Shown piece after piece: positions 18,940-28,395 of a stretch of DNA of 64,000 nt. The notes under the pieces are model-generated. The model made no database searches, was not told the origin of the DNA, and was given only the letters and a program-made list of their open reading frames with translations. Numbering within the stretch: position 1 is the first letter of the stretch; each line of letters opens with the position of its first letter. The position numbers were made by a program, and so were the translations under genes. The stretch comes from Paenibacillus wynnii (lineage in GTDB: Bacteria; Bacillota; Bacilli; Paenibacillales; Paenibacillaceae): positions 1 through 64,000 of the forward strand of contig NZ_JAUSTK010000007.1 in the NCBI RefSeq assembly GCF_030812855.1. Direction: 5' to 3'.

Positions 18940-20357
18940 ATCTGCTCCTCCTTATAATGATTATAAAGCTCACGATAGCTGCGGATAAACTGAGAATGAG
19001 TATAAAGAGCCTCTGCTCGGGCAAGGCCGCTCCGTCCCAATTGCTCACGGAGCTCCCTGCTGTTCCCGAGCCGTATGACAGCGTCGGCCATCTTATCGTA
19101 ATGCATGACAGGGACAACGATTCCGGCAGGCCCGAAGTTATCCTCCCGGCCCTGAAGCAGGTCACGGCAGCTACCGACATCGGTTGTAACACACGGTTTG
19201 CCTGCGGCCATCGCTTCGAGAATCGCCAAAGGCATGCCCTCGCTGACGCTGGAGAGTAGAACCAAGTCAAGACGGCCCAGGTATTGGAGAACGTTAATTT
19301 CTCCTGTAAAGAAAACATCTGTAAGAAGAAGTGTATCTATCAGCTGACGGCATTCCCGGAAATAGTCCTCGTCTTCATCCCACGGCCCCATGATATGGAG
19401 CTCTGCATCAAGCAGTTCTTTCTTTACTAGAGCAAAGCTCTGGATCATCGTTTTGATATCCTTAATTGGAACTATTCTGACGATAGCACCAATCCTTAGC
19501 GGCCCACCCTCTGAAGGGGGTCCAGCAACGGACGCGTAATCATCTACATTCACGCCATTCGGAATGATTTTTATTTTGCGTTCATCGCAGCCGATCTCTA
19601 TTTGGATTTCCCGATTACGGCCAAATAACGTAATGACCTCATTACTCGCAGTGTAAGCCGCTTCTGATAAGCGGTAAAAATATTGGATCCACAAATCCTT
19701 GAAATAACCCTGAACCCAGCCGGCTTTGATAATCTCTTCTTCTCTTTCCCGGGAGTAGATGCCATGCTCGGTAAGCAGAGTAGGCTTTCCATATAAGTGC
19801 TTGCCCAGAGCGCCCAACAACCCTGCATAACCGGTCGATACGCAGTGATAGAGATCCGCCTCTGGAATGTCTTCCCGTATCGTAAGAAGCAGCGGAAGCA
19901 TCATAGAGCGAACAGTCCAGTACATTTCAGTAAACGGCACATGGGCATAGTCTTCACGGCAGCGTTCAGTGAGCACTTTGAAAAATTCGCGGCTCATCAG
20001 CAGATGGCCCGCGGTAGCGATGCGATCAGAACGAATCAGATCAAATAGACATCCCCAGTTCACCTGTTTCCCACCGCCAAGAAAGGCACTCAGTGCTTCC
20101 CGTTCACTAGGACTTAGACGTAGGCGGTCTCTGCTTGGTGCAGCCTCGTTCATATAACTATTTAGGAATATCTCTTTCACTTCTATAATGTTGGCTGGAA
20201 GATTGTATTTGTACAAGCCTCGTTGCTTCTCATCAGCCCCAATCGCCAGAATAATAAATTCATGCTCCGGCAGATGTGTAGTTAGTGAGTGAATCCAGCT
20301 TGAGACCCCGCCGGTAATATAAGGATAAGAGCCCTCCGCCACGATGCATATTTTCAT
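18915..20357 (-). CDS. pelF: PelF-type cytoplasmic glycosyltransferase
   Basis: This 480-residue GT4-family glycosyltransferase starts KICIVAEGSYPYITGGVSSW, the characteristic PelF opening. The C-terminal Rossmann domain contains GEINVLQYLGRLD and the nucleotide-sugar motif SEGMPLAILEAMAAG (E-x7-E). PelF polymerises the Pel backbone from UDP-N-acetylhexosamine at the inner face of the membrane, working with PelD, PelE and PelG. It lies 4 bp after the PelA-like gene and overlaps pelG-cotH, forming one tight operon. Confidence 0.95.
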   Translation of the reverse strand: MKICIVAEGSYPYITGGVSSWIHSLTTHLPEHEFIILAIGADEKQRGLYKYNLPANIIEVKEIFLNSYMNEAAPSRDRLRLSPSEREALSAFLGGGKQVNWGCLFDLIRSDRIATAGHLLMSREFFKVLTERCREDYAHVPFTEMYWTVRSMMLPLLLTIREDIPEADLYHCVSTGYAGLLGALGKHLYGKPTLLTEHGIYSREREEEIIKAGWVQGYFKDLWIQYFYRLSEAAYTASNEVITLFGRNREIQIEIGCDERKIKIIPNGVNVDDYASVAGPPSEGGPLRIGAIVRIVPIKDIKTMIQSFALVKKELLDAELHIMGPWDEDEDYFRECRQLIDTLLLTDVFFTGEINVLQYLGRLDLVLLSSVSEGMPLAILEAMAAGKPCVTTDVGSCRDLLQGREDNFGPAGIVVPVMHYDKMADAVIRLGNSRELREQLGRSGLARAEALYTHSQFIRSYRELYNHYKEEQIWQVSALN

Positions 20358-20361
20358 AAGT

Positions 20362-22194
20362 TTAAGCCTCGCTAAAGTGAATTGTAAAACTAGATTCGGT
20401 TACCGTAATCAGTAGGATGCCTTCACCCATTTTTTTGGCTTCGCAGCCTTTCATTTGATCAATTTTTTTGTGAGTCCGAAGAACAAAGAAGGTTTCTCTC
20501 TGGAACGGAGTGACTTTACCATTGATTTCTTCAGCACTTTGTTGCAGCTCCACATGGCTCGACATCAGATTCTTCATATCCATGGCCGCTTCTACGGATG
20601 TTTTGGCACGCAGCCAGGGATAGGATTCTTGTAAATGTGACAACACTCCGGAGTAGGAATCGTACATTTCCTCCCAGGTGTTTCCTGAGTTACGATCACT
20701 ATCAAGCACATCGTACGGATAGACAAAATGGGAGAAAAAACCGTAGACCGTCAGAACATTGGCCGCCGTCCAGCGTTCATAATCTCCTTGGTTATAGCCC
20801 GAAGTAACGCGCGGCATATCCAGAATTCCATCTTTCGCCTGTTCAAACTCCTGTTCATATGAATTGCCTGTAGCATCTTCCCCAAATACGGATGAAATAA
20901 CGGCCATATGACCCCAACCTTGCTTGAGTGCTGCGCGGCCCTCTGGGCTCAGTACATTGGAAGGCGGCACGTACGAGAACATTGTATAATCCGGGAAGCT
21001 CCGCTTAACAAAGTTCACAGCTTCCTTGACCGACTGAGCCATGTCACTTTCACTTTCCCAAGGGGCATAATCAAAAGCTTCGCTCTTGCTGGAATCTGTG
21101 GTTAACGATTGGTGATTATAACCATGAAGACCAATCTCACCGCCGCTTTTGATAATCTCTCTCCCATAGCTGATTAGTCCTTGTGCATCCGCATCGGAGG
21201 GAGAATTAAAAGGTGGCTTTACCTGATCCTCATAGGATTCGATGGTTACAGCCGTATATTTCAGGCCGTAACGCTTGGCGGCCTTCAGCATATCCGGCCA
21301 CCAAATCTGTTTGAAAAAATCTTGCCGGTTTAATTTATAAATTTCATAGATGTGCGGATCAATGGAGTTACCATATGGAGCCGGCCAGCCGTCAATGTAC
21401 ATTAGCTTGGAGTTAAAAATAGGATAGATAAAGTCCGGCATCAGCATTGAAACTCCACCTGCGATAATTCCCCGGCTAATCTTCTCTTGAAGCATCGTTC
21501 CATTGAAGACCATAACCTCTCCTTTCCCTACGGAAAAGCTCCATAAAAGCGGAGTATCTGCCAATGTTGTGGCATGAATACGTGCAGAGGAATCCAATTC
21601 CACCTGCATCACTGTATTATTGATAAAGCTGTCGTCAATTTGCAGACCCGCTTCACCTAGAAGCACTTCATCAATCAATCGAATTCCAACCTCATTCTTT
21701 AAAGCCCCAACATTAATAATTCCTAGCTTACGGTAAAGCTGATAAAAGGCATCATTTTGTTTCGGAAGGATGGTCAGGAAGATGTTCCCTCCCTGCTCCA
21801 AATATCCGTTTAGCAGACTCGGTTCCCGAAGAAGCGAAAGATCCTGCACGGAGAGAATCACGGCAGTACAGCCGGACACCTCGAGCTTGTTTTTGCGGAG
21901 ATCTGTTACGCCTACCGTTTTTCTCATATCCCTCAGCACCCGGTTAGTCTGTCCATTGACCCGGGCACTGAATGGATCTTCACTGTCATAGGCTAGACAG
22001 AATGGAGCTCCGGAAGAATCAGCAGGTGCTATGGCTCCGTTCTTCCAGCCTTCGATCTGCGTTTCTAGATTGCGGTTATGACTGAATTGCTGGAAATACC
22101 GTATATGTGTAAGATACATAACTGCTGTAAGCAGCACGATGCCCGCGATGATAGTATAAATGCGGAAATTCAATTTCATAGTCTGTTCATCCAT
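20362..22194 (-). CDS. pelA: PelA-like DUF2194 membrane-anchored deacetylase
   Basis: This 610-residue protein has one N-terminal membrane segment (about 9-28) and a large extracytoplasmic region. Residues 60-250 resemble a GATase-like or Rossmann sensory domain (SVGKGEVMVFNGTM). The second half holds a polysaccharide-deacetylase-like barrel with GGEIGLHGYNHQSL, matching the H-x3-H metal motif of carbohydrate esterase 4. In Bacillus pelDEADAFG loci the corresponding product is the PelA deacetylase domain that partially de-N-acetylates Pel. The gene lies between pelE and pelF, in the expected operon position. Confidence 0.85.
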   Translation of the reverse strand: MDEQTMKLNFRIYTIIAGIVLLTAVMYLTHIRYFQQFSHNRNLETQIEGWKNGAIAPADSSGAPFCLAYDSEDPFSARVNGQTNRVLRDMRKTVGVTDLRKNKLEVSGCTAVILSVQDLSLLREPSLLNGYLEQGGNIFLTILPKQNDAFYQLYRKLGIINVGALKNEVGIRLIDEVLLGEAGLQIDDSFINNTVMQVELDSSARIHATTLADTPLLWSFSVGKGEVMVFNGTMLQEKISRGIIAGGVSMLMPDFIYPIFNSKLMYIDGWPAPYGNSIDPHIYEIYKLNRQDFFKQIWWPDMLKAAKRYGLKYTAVTIESYEDQVKPPFNSPSDADAQGLISYGREIIKSGGEIGLHGYNHQSLTTDSSKSEAFDYAPWESESDMAQSVKEAVNFVKRSFPDYTMFSYVPPSNVLSPEGRAALKQGWGHMAVISSVFGEDATGNSYEQEFEQAKDGILDMPRVTSGYNQGDYERWTAANVLTVYGFFSHFVYPYDVLDSDRNSGNTWEEMYDSYSGVLSHLQESYPWLRAKTSVEAAMDMKNLMSSHVELQQSAEEINGKVTPFQRETFFVLRTHKKIDQMKGCEAKKMGEGILLITVTESSFTIHFSEA

Positions 22195-22204
22195 AACTCA
22201 ATCT

Positions 22205-23095
22205 TCAAGCCCCTTCCGACCAGAACCGTACGAATCTCAGACCCTCATGCGACAGCCGTACGTTTGACTGCTTCAAAGATAGCAGCGCCTGGTTAAATTG
22301 CTGTGGAGACCTAGTGGTAAAATACAGGTTCATCAGCGCCAAATAAGGTTCCTCGCGGGTTGGAAACCGATCCTGGAATAATCGGCTTACCTGCTCGGCA
22401 GCGGCATAATTTCCAAGTTCCAGTTCAAATTGCACCTTTTGCCCGTAAACATCAAAGGCGTCTGGATCGGCTGCTATCCAGTTCTCAAGCACCTCTGCCA
22501 GGCTGTATTTAAGCCTCTGCATCGTCCCCTTGTCCAGAAATCCGCTGCGCATATAATTCTGCAGCAACTCGGCATAAGCTTCCAGAAAAAAAGCATCGTC
22601 ACGGTGGCTTTCATACTGGACGGAGAGATCCTGCAGGGAATGGTTCAGCTTGCGTTTGACCTCAACAATCGCACTCACTGCATAATGAGAAGTTTCCGTA
22701 TCTTCATTGGTCACTGCCAGCCGCAACACCTCTAAATAATCCGTTGCATCCTGCTTCAACAGATCAATCATGGTCCGACGGCGGGTGGTTAGATCGTTGA
22801 CCAACAGTGCTTCCTCCAGAGGAATGATATTCACCTCTTTGGTGGCATCCACAATACGTGATACTTTAGATAAATCAGTCTGGGCGTCCTGTCGTAAATA
22901 AGATTCCAATTTCTCCACCCGCGGTGAATTCAGGTTTGCATTATGCCGCCGGAATAGAGGAAATAGAAAGCCTACAAACGGAAAGGCTACAGCAAATACG
23001 AAGCGGACAGCTGCTTCTGGTAGAGAATGGCGGTAGCGAAAGCCGAAATAACAGGCACAGACCGCAGCATAGATAAAATAAAAATTTTTAAGCAT
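22205..23095 (-). CDS. pelE: PelE-like TPR membrane protein
   Basis: The preferred start is the ATG at 23095 (MLKNFYFIYAAV), because GGAGGAGC lies just upstream; an in-frame ATG 69 bp earlier has no such site. The product is about 296 residues. Two N-terminal membrane segments (residues 3-20 and about 31-45) are followed by a soluble, all-helical TPR-like region. This is the layout of PelE, which bridges the inner-membrane Pel synthase. It overlaps the upstream epimerase-PelD gene by 8 bp. Confidence 0.85.
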   Translation of the reverse strand: MLKNFYFIYAAVCACYFGFRYRHSLPEAAVRFVFAVAFPFVGFLFPLFRRHNANLNSPRVEKLESYLRQDAQTDLSKVSRIVDATKEVNIIPLEEALLVNDLTTRRRTMIDLLKQDATDYLEVLRLAVTNEDTETSHYAVSAIVEVKRKLNHSLQDLSVQYESHRDDAFFLEAYAELLQNYMRSGFLDKGTMQRLKYSLAEVLENWIAADPDAFDVYGQKVQFELELGNYAAAEQVSRLFQDRFPTREEPYLALMNLYFTTRSPQQFNQALLSLKQSNVRLSHEGLRFVRFWSEGA

Positions 23096-25271
23096 ATTTC
23101 GGCTCCTCCTCCAAATGAAGGAAGACGGATTGGCCACGTAAGCGGCGTACGATATGCTCGACATCGCTTTGGGTCGAATTACTGAGCAGCATTAGCAGCT
23201 CTCCATCCGCGCTCATTCCCAGATAATCGGTTTCACGCAGGGAGCGGTGGATGCGTTCGATTATTTCAGAGTTAACATTCTTTAGCCCTGTAGGAAGCAG
23301 TACATAATTTACACCGAACTGCTCGCTTGCAGCCTGTTTACTGGCCAGTATCTCCATGAATGCCTCTGTCTGTAGTACTCTTCCTTCCTCGGGATCCACA
23401 TATCGCTGGCTGGCAGCGGCGTCAATATACGTATGCGCGCGGGACAGTGAGGAAGAGATGAGTTCGACAACTGTTTTGAAAAGGTTCTGATAGTATAGGG
23501 TAAAGCGATGGAACTCAACAGCATGAAGGGATACGATCGCTACCACTTCCCCTCTACTGACCACAGGGGCAGAGAGCAGCGGCAACTCAGGGTTCAGTTC
23601 CTTATTAACATATAATTGCTTGTCATACAGCAGGGACATAAGATATTCATGTTGATCCGCCTTTAGAGAGCGCGGGAACTCAAGAGTGTCTACTGCTGAA
23701 CAGCCCGCAAGACGCAAATAGCTTTTAGTCTTGTTAACTGTATAGATGGTCACCTGATCTGTTTGCATAATCTTTTCTAGTACACCGATAGCTGCCAGGA
23801 AGATTCGTTCTGGCTCCAGGCTCTCTAACTCTCTGGTAACCGTATGTATTTTGCCGAAGCTGTCCTCCGTTGTAATAATCTGATGATGGAGTTCGTCCTT
23901 AACTGAACGTGTCTCCTCATACACCTCGTACAGAAAAGCATATTTGTCTGACGCCTGCTGCAACTGCTGCTCAGCGTTGTTCAAGCGATTAGTACGTCGT
24001 TCGATGCTGTAGCCAACAACTAGACCCACGAAAAGATATAGGGCGAACTGGAAAAACAACGTTGAATCGTATAATAACGACACGACATCCCGGCCGTTTT
24101 CGGTTTGCTGCCGAATGAAGAGAAGGATAGACAATAGCACGGCTAGCATGGACTGACGGCTTCCGTAGAGGATGCCGATGATCGTGATATAGACAAGCTT
24201 GAAATCCATCCCAGCATAGTCCGAACGCTCTAATATCTCATTCAGTCCATACACAGCAGAAAAAGCAAGTAGATTCTCGGCATAGGGAAGCGCGGTCTTC
24301 AACTTTTGGCGAATCATTGATGGTTTTTCTTCTATAGTTTTGACAACAGGCTTGGTTTCCTTAGACTCTCTGGCCCAAGCATACATTTTGTGCAGACCGG
24401 ACTGCAGTGTGTATTTAGGAGACCAATCCAAGGCATGCATGATCCGCGCGTTATCCAAGGTAGAACTATAGACATCACCTTCACGGGACGGAACATAATT
24501 GATGAGAGCATCGCCCTGTAACTGCTGGAGCTCCCGAATTAAATCATTGATGGAATTCTCTTGGCAGTTGGATAAATTGTAGACGCCGTCAAGGGAGGAG
24601 TAAGAAGCTCGGAATAGGGCATCGGCAATATCTTCTACATAGATGAAGTCACGAGTCTGATTGCCGTCACCATGCACCGTAATTTCTTGGTTCTCCAACA
24701 TTTGCTTCATAAATATGGAGACCACGCCACCCTCGCCGCTACTTCCCTGCCTAGGCCCATATACGTTGGAAAAGCGGAAACATAAAGTGTCTAACCCGTA
24801 CATCTCCTTCCAATTAGAGCAGTACATTTCCCCCACCATTTTATTCATTCCATAGGGAGAAATAGGTCCGAAAGGGGAAGTTTCAGGAATCGGCATCTCT
24901 TCAGTTACGCCATAAACAGCAGCCGAAGAAGCAAAAATAAATTTGCGAGCACCATACCGGCTTGATAGTGACAGCATATTGGTCAACCCAAGCACATTGG
25001 ACTCAGCATCCTGATAAGGATTTTTTAATGAGACGGACACACTAACTTGAGCAGCCAAGTGAATAACGGCATCAAAGCGATTACTACGGAACACTTCTTC
25101 ACATTTTGTGTCCTCCACGGAAAGAACATAACCTTTATGTTTAAAATTGATATTTTTCTTGCTTCCTGAAGACATATTGTCGATAATATACACGTCATAA
25201 CCCTCTTTGTGGAATCGTTCTGCCACAGTAGAGCCGATAAATCCGTAACCACCGGTAATCAATACTTTAAT
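23088..25271 (-). CDS. pelD: Nucleotide-sugar epimerase fused to c-di-GMP receptor PelD
   Basis: The N-terminal 310 residues form a short-chain dehydrogenase epimerase (GGYGFIGS dinucleotide motif, SSAAVYG, catalytic YGMNKMVGE), like the PelX/GalE enzymes that supply UDP-GalNAc. Residues about 330-425 hold four membrane segments, then a coiled coil, a GAF domain, and a C-terminal degenerate GGDEF domain. That domain has an intact RxxD inhibitory site (RETD) five residues before ADGEL in place of GGDEF. It should therefore bind cyclic di-GMP without making it and switch on Pel synthesis. The first gene of the operon, it appears to start at ATT (25271; GGAGGGG 5 bp upstream), giving KVLITGG; the next candidate is TTG at 25262. 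Confidence 0.92.
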   Translation of the reverse strand: MKVLITGGYGFIGSTVAERFHKEGYDVYIIDNMSSGSKKNINFKHKGYVLSVEDTKCEEVFRSNRFDAVIHLAAQVSVSVSLKNPYQDAESNVLGLTNMLSLSSRYGARKFIFASSAAVYGVTEEMPIPETSPFGPISPYGMNKMVGEMYCSNWKEMYGLDTLCFRFSNVYGPRQGSSGEGGVVSIFMKQMLENQEITVHGDGNQTRDFIYVEDIADALFRASYSSLDGVYNLSNCQENSINDLIRELQQLQGDALINYVPSREGDVYSSTLDNARIMHALDWSPKYTLQSGLHKMYAWARESKETKPVVKTIEEKPSMIRQKLKTALPYAENLLAFSAVYGLNEILERSDYAGMDFKLVYITIIGILYGSRQSMLAVLLSILLFIRQQTENGRDVVSLLYDSTLFFQFALYLFVGLVVGYSIERRTNRLNNAEQQLQQASDKYAFLYEVYEETRSVKDELHHQIITTEDSFGKIHTVTRELESLEPERIFLAAIGVLEKIMQTDQVTIYTVNKTKSYLRLAGCSAVDTLEFPRSLKADQHEYLMSLLYDKQLYVNKELNPELPLLSAPVVSRGEVVAIVSLHAVEFHRFTLYYQNLFKTVVELISSSLSRAHTYIDAAASQRYVDPEEGRVLQTEAFMEILASKQAASEQFGVNYVLLPTGLKNVNSEIIERIHRSLRETDYLGMSADGELLMLLSNSTQSDVEHIVRRLRGQSVFLHLEEEPKYA

Positions 25272-25359
25272 AGCTACCCCTCCGTTCTATCTTTGATGTA
25301 ACTCAATAGCACATAGGTCTGGGTATGTTTTAATAGTCTTAAGAGCCCTACGGTCTATC

Positions 25360-25365
25360 ATTATA
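25360..25365 (-). promoter_or_regulatory. Possible -10 box of the Pel operon promoter
   Basis: A perfect minus-strand TATAAT lies about 90 bp upstream of the epimerase-PelD start. No good -35 box is present at 17 bp (the hexamer there is TGGTTC), so an activator or an alternative sigma factor may be needed. Confidence 0.4.
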
Positions 25366-25438
25366 CAGGACTAAGGACTTTTGAACCAGATGAAAAGTAG
25401 CGGAAAAAGTCAAAAAAGCAAGAGAAAGGTAGACTGCT

Positions 25439-26848
25439 ATGCTAAAAAAAACACAGGGGTTGACCGCCAAATTAATACAGATATGTGCCGTGCTCCTTTT
25501 CTGCGGGGGATCGGGTTCAGTAGGAAAAGCTGCACCTGCCATGGCCGTAAGCTACCCCACCGAAACGCAAGCGGTGCTTTATAATCCATATATCGGTTTT
25601 GTAGCTGATGCTCGTGACCCCCAAAGGGTCAAGCAAAAAATCTCTCTCGTTCATGCCAATTTAACTTGGAGAGATTTGGAACCTGAGGAGGGCAGCTACG
25701 ATTTCGCCGGTTTGGAAGAAAAATTCCATTTCAATCATTGGAAAGACCAAGGCGCCCGTATCGTGCTTCGAGTTGTGCTGGATTACCCTGGGGAAGAAAG
25801 CCATATGGATATTCCGGACTGGCTGTACGAGAAAATCAACAAAACGGGCATCGGGTACGATCTGACTTATGGCAAGGGTTTCAGCCCCGACTATTCCAAT
25901 ACAGTGCTGATTGCATCCCATAAGAAATTGATTGCCGCGCTGGCCGAGCATTACAACAGCGATCCCTTTGTTGCATTCATCCAGCTCGGAAGTATCGGCC
26001 ATTGGGGAGAATGGCATACGATGGATTCCGGACCCGGTTATATCCCTTTTCCATCTCGAAGTATCACTGATCAGTACGTCGAGCATTATGTACGTTCCTT
26101 TACCGGAAAACAGATGCTAATGCGCCGCCCGACCCTAGCTGCTTCGCGTTACGGAATGGGATTATATAACGATGCCTTCGGCAAACATAATGCCACGATT
26201 GACGGTTTTTTAAGCTGGTTCACCAACGGATATACTTCGTGGCTGACGCAGGACGAGGAGCCGGCAATGCGCAATTTCTGGACGACCTCACCCAGCGGAG
26301 GGGAATTTTCGGATCCCAAAGCCTATCTCCAGGATTCAACCATTGATGAATCGATTTTGCAGGCTAAACTTACCCATGTTTCCTGGCTAGGCCCCTCTGC
26401 TCCATGGAATGAAGAGCAAGGAGGGATGCTTCAAGCCAATATAGATCGTTTTCTGCGGACAATCGGCTACCGCTTTGTCATACAGAAGGCGGTATACGAA
26501 AAGGAGATCATACCCGGAGGGACGGTGCATGTTAGACTGCTTATCGCCAACCGCGGCACGGCGCCCTTCTATTTCAAATGGCCTCTTGAAATATCATTGG
26601 CTGATACACAGGGGAATACTCTGGCTTCTGTAAGCAGCTCGACAGACATCCGTAAGTGGCTGCCCGGAACTACCCCCGCCACCGTCTTTCTGAAGCTGCC
26701 CAAACGACTGACACCCGGCCAGTACACCTTACAAGCCGCCATTCTCGATCCAATTACTGGAAAGCCGGGCGTAGATTTCGCCATCAATGGCCGTCAACCG
26801 GATGGACGTTTTTCGCTGGGGAAACTAACGGTCTCGGGTGGAAACTGA
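25439..26848 (+). CDS. Secreted DUF4832 protein, candidate Pel-locus glycosidase
   Basis: This 469-residue secreted protein has a signal peptide (about 1-32, cleavage near KAAPAMA). A TIM-barrel-like part typical of DUF4832/DUF4874 proteins follows: NPYIGFVADARD, an early strand with LTWRDLEPEEGSYDF, and IQLGSIGHWGEWHT, where the acidic residue in HWGEW is a plausible catalytic acid. The last 120 residues form a beta-sandwich (GGTVHVRLLIANRGTAPFY). It is divergent from the Pel operon, sharing a roughly 170-bp intergenic region, so a role in trimming the secreted polysaccharide is a reasonable inference but is not shown. Confidence 0.8.
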   Translation: MLKKTQGLTAKLIQICAVLLFCGGSGSVGKAAPAMAVSYPTETQAVLYNPYIGFVADARDPQRVKQKISLVHANLTWRDLEPEEGSYDFAGLEEKFHFNHWKDQGARIVLRVVLDYPGEESHMDIPDWLYEKINKTGIGYDLTYGKGFSPDYSNTVLIASHKKLIAALAEHYNSDPFVAFIQLGSIGHWGEWHTMDSGPGYIPFPSRSITDQYVEHYVRSFTGKQMLMRRPTLAASRYGMGLYNDAFGKHNATIDGFLSWFTNGYTSWLTQDEEPAMRNFWTTSPSGGEFSDPKAYLQDSTIDESILQAKLTHVSWLGPSAPWNEEQGGMLQANIDRFLRTIGYRFVIQKAVYEKEIIPGGTVHVRLLIANRGTAPFYFKWPLEISLADTQGNTLASVSSSTDIRKWLPGTTPATVFLKLPKRLTPGQYTLQAAILDPITGKPGVDFAINGRQPDGRFSLGKLTVSGGN

Positions 26849-26906
26849 AAACTTACCGTAAATTCAACCTCTATAGGTTCAGGCTAGTATCTATAGGACG
26901 CAAATA

Positions 26907-26931
26907 AGGGCACCCCTCCGGGTGCCCTTTC
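26907..26931. terminator. Bidirectional terminator between the DUF4832 gene and the kinase gene
   Basis: AGGGCACC, a short loop and GGTGCCCT form a perfect 8-bp stem followed by TTTC, between two convergent genes. Confidence 0.8.
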
Positions 26932-26951
26932 GTCTGAACATAATAGGATGA

Positions 26952-28190
26952 TTAAGTAGGGATTGTGATGAGGAATGTTGTACCCTTCCCTTTTTCACTA
27001 TCGACTTCGATATTCCCTTTGACTTTATTGATTGCACTGTAGGCCATGAGCATACCAAGGCCCGTTCCTTCTTCTTTTGTAGAATAATAGGGCTTACCTA
27101 GACGTGATATTTCTTCCCTTGTCATTCCAATGCCGGTGTCTTGGATGCTGATGATAATATTTTGCTTACTCTCCGTTATATCGATAAAAAGAGTACCGCC
27201 GCCCTTTTCTCTCATCGCCTCAATACCGTTTTTATATAAATTAATTAGACATTGCTGAATTTGGTTCCTGTCATAGTCCTTATTCAACGTATTGTTGAAA
27301 CTATATTGCACCTCCACATTATGAATAGAGGCATAAGGCATAATGATATTTTTGGTGTACTCTGACTCTTCTCTAATGTTGGAATAAACCATGTTTTCGG
27401 ACTGCGGCTTGGCAAATGAGAGATAATCGCTTACAATTTTCTCCGCGCGGTTAAGTTCTAGTAAAGATAATTCCACATATCCTTTTTCCTCAGGTGTTAA
27501 CGTCTTGGATTTATTTAATAGCTGTAGAAACCCGCTGGTTACCGTGAGTGGATTTCTTATTTCGTGTGAGACACTAGCTGCTAACTCACTGACCACATTT
27601 AATCTTTCCGATTGTAGAATTCGGTCGCGATTTTTAATATTGGCAATGATCTGCTCTATAAAAATCATTATGATACTCATCACCCCGACACAAGTCGTTA
27701 ATACATTAAAGGTGAGTATCCAGAATTGTCTGTCTAATGTCCCCATAATAATACTCAGTATAATCAGGTAAGATCCCATGGTAAGAAAAGAAACGGTGGT
27801 TGCGCATACAATTCGATTTCTGGAATTTAATTTTATAAACTTTTTACTAAGTAAGGGTACTAAGATCACTACAGCTGTTGAAAATAAAAAGGATTGGCCC
27901 GCTCCGCCCCCGCCTAAATAGAACCGGTAAATATTTAATATCAAATATAACGGGAGTACATTCTTGTAACCTCCATAAAGAGCCACGATAATAAACGGGA
28001 TGTATCTTAAATCAAAAATAAATCCTATTTCAAGTTTTATAGGTTTGGCAATACAAAGGATCATCGTCACTGCGGATAGTAAAACAAGAATCTTGCCATT
28101 ATAGGAAAGTGGCCTATTTTCAAAGAAAATCAGAACGATTAATACTGGAAACAACATAAACAAGAAATTCAAAAGTAATGTTTCAAACAA
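26952..28190 (-). CDS. KinB-like membrane sensor histidine kinase
   Basis: This 412-residue orphan kinase has six hydrophobic segments in residues 1-182, of the 5TM-LYT type, with no extracellular domain. The HisKA domain has His209 in SVSHEIRNPLTV. The ATPase domain has N box NLYKNGIEAM, G1 DTGIGM and G2 GTGLGMLMAYS. The membrane topology and the SHEIRNPLT kinase type match the sporulation kinase KinB, which feeds the Spo0F phosphorelay. No response regulator is adjacent, in keeping with an orphan phosphorelay kinase. A role in sporulation is inferred. Confidence 0.85.
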   Translation of the reverse strand: MFETLLLNFLFMLFPVLIVLIFFENRPLSYNGKILVLLSAVTMILCIAKPIKLEIGFIFDLRYIPFIIVALYGGYKNVLPLYLILNIYRFYLGGGGAGQSFLFSTAVVILVPLLSKKFIKLNSRNRIVCATTVSFLTMGSYLIILSIIMGTLDRQFWILTFNVLTTCVGVMSIIMIFIEQIIANIKNRDRILQSERLNVVSELAASVSHEIRNPLTVTSGFLQLLNKSKTLTPEEKGYVELSLLELNRAEKIVSDYLSFAKPQSENMVYSNIREESEYTKNIIMPYASIHNVEVQYSFNNTLNKDYDRNQIQQCLINLYKNGIEAMREKGGGTLFIDITESKQNIIISIQDTGIGMTREEISRLGKPYYSTKEEGTGLGMLMAYSAINKVKGNIEVDSEKGKGTTFLITIPT

Positions 28191-28332
28191 GAGACACTTT
28201 CCTTTCGGCGTCTGTTACAGAAAAAGAATATATACCATATTTTTAAAGCTTATTATAGAAGATTACGCTACTTTAATTATATAAGTAAAGATAAACCTGC
28301 AAACTATCTATATCCGAGTTCTTTTAGACGAA

Positions 28333-28372
28333 AAAAAAGGGGTCCCAGAGCCATTTGCATGGTTGGAATCCT
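28333..28372 (-). terminator. Probable terminator of the TPR-SUKH gene
   Basis: On the minus strand, an imperfect stem (AGGATTCCAACCAT pairing with ATGGCTCTGGGACCCCT) is followed by eight T. Confidence 0.6.
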
Positions 28373-28395
28373 CCTATTCCTTGGTATCATGAGTC

